From NCBI RefSeq assembly GCF_034422975.1, contig NZ_CP139873.1:1240001-1304000 (forward strand): DNA of 64,000 nt, given 5' to 3'. Source of the stretch: Idiomarina sp. PL1-037 (lineage in GTDB: Bacteria; Pseudomonadota; Gammaproteobacteria; Enterobacterales; Alteromonadaceae). The notes beneath the pieces are model-generated. The model ran no database searches. It was not told the DNA's origin and worked only from the letters and a program-made list of their open reading frames with translations. Shown piece by piece: positions 63,524-64,000 of the stretch (position 1 is its first letter; the number at the start of each line of letters is the position of its first letter). The position numbers and the translations under genes were made by a program.

Positions 63524-63627
63524 TCTTGTTCCCTTCGCAGGTATTAGCCTGATCAGGTTCAACGGATCCCGCAATTGCGGTCTCAGCCGGTTACTTAATC
63601 AAGAAAGTAACCGGCACTCCGACAAGA
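63524..63627 (-). ncRNA. TPP riboswitch (THI element)
   Basis: The minus strand shows stem P1 TCTTGT/ACAAGA at the ends, GGAGTGCC, CTGAGA, ACCTGATCAGG and CTAATACCTGCGAAGGGAA, the conserved bases of the thiamine pyrophosphate aptamer, about 95 bases before thiC. TPP binding lowers expression of the thi operon. No T-run terminator follows it, so control is likely at translation. Confidence 0.93.
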
Positions 63628-63671
63628 TTCCTTTTTAGTGGAACAAAATCTTAGAACGAATGCAACCGTCG

Positions 63672-64000
63672 TTAATCGTTAACCAGTTTGGCGACAACTT
63701 TAGCTGGCTTCTCCATCGGCTGGCTTAAACCTTCTATACGCTCAACAATAAGCCCTTGCTTATCGAGAATAGTGATCAAATTGCTGTGATCAAAATCACC
63801 GTCGGGACGCTGGCGATACCTCACGCCAAGTACTGTAGCTAAGGTTCTGATATCCTGCTCCGAACCGTTCAGAAACAGCCAGCTGTCGTTGTTAAGCTTG
63901 TATTGCTTGACGTAGTCAGCTAGCGCTTCGGGTGTATCGCGAGCGGTGTCAAAACTCACCATAACGAGCTTAACTTGCTGTTTAGTGTCTTCGTCCAGCT
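63672..64000 (-). CDS. SCO1/SenC family protein (5' end outside window)
   Basis: C-terminal part of a thioredoxin-like copper chaperone for cytochrome c oxidase assembly. The frame is open to the window edge (LDEDTKQQVKLVMVSFDTARDTPEALADYV), so an internal ATG at 63962 is not the start. FDHSNLITILDKQG carries the conserved His copper ligand; the CxxxC motif lies outside. It runs in the same direction as thi, upstream of the riboswitch. Confidence 0.85.
   Translation of the reverse strand, partial: LDEDTKQQVKLVMVSFDTARDTPEALADYVKQYKLNNDSWLFLNGSEQDIRTLATVLGVRYRQRPDGDFDHSNLITILDKQGLIVERIEGLSQPMEKPAKVVAKLVND

Overview
The window reads as chromosomal DNA of a gammaproteobacterium. The gene order frr-uppS-cdsA-dxr-rseP-bamA-skp-lpxD-fabZ-lpxA-lpxB, xerD-dsbC-recJ-prfB-lysS, rpoE-rseABC-lepA-lepB-rnc-era-recO-pdxJ-acpS and relA-mazG...pyrG-eno is that of Alteromonadales/Enterobacterales relatives. 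Protein flavour and the thi operon layout make me favour Idiomarina or a close marine relative; that genus call is inference from memory, not from a search.

Layout. 1-11.2 kb: ribosome recycling, isoprenoid and phospholipid synthesis, outer-membrane biogenesis and lipid A synthesis in one dense co-directional run. 11.3-15.8 kb: glutathionyl-hydroquinone reductase and pirin (overlapping pair), a minus-strand TPR response regulator and a quinone oxidoreductase. 15.9-22.8 kb: tRNA-Tyr, an unknown gene, then xerD-dsbC-recJ-prfB-lysS, with prfB carrying the classical autoregulatory +1 frameshift. 22.8-26.4 kb: slyD and ygfZ facing sdhE and a shortened ygfX, then nadB. 26.5-39.8 kb: the sigma-E operon with its own sigma-E-like promoter, then lepA to acpS, rlmD, relA and mazG.

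39.8-53.8 kb is an accessory block lying between mazG and pyrG, which are neighbours in many relatives. It begins with a nested palindromic repeat. It holds a HAD phosphatase and a decayed second copy of it, a ZIP metal transporter, an iron-type alcohol dehydrogenase with an excellent FNR/ANR box, an acetoin/diacetyl reductase, small unknown membrane proteins, a DUF488 relic, a CzcCBA-type heavy-metal efflux operon led by a small His-rich secreted protein, and a CDF-type transporter with cysteine pairs at both ends.

53.8-64 kb: pyrG, eno, an unknown gene overlapping eno, then on the minus strand the whole thiamine operon thiC-thiDE-thiF-thiS-thiG-thiH behind a TPP riboswitch, and the 3' part of a SCO-family gene cut by the window end.

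I found no CRISPR array, complete insertion sequence, phage module or recognisable defence system. The most unusual content is in the accessory block (nested palindrome, paralogous decayed gene pairs, perfect 24-bp palindrome, Cys-capped CDF), at the sdhE/ygfX junction, and in the eno-overlapping unknown gene.
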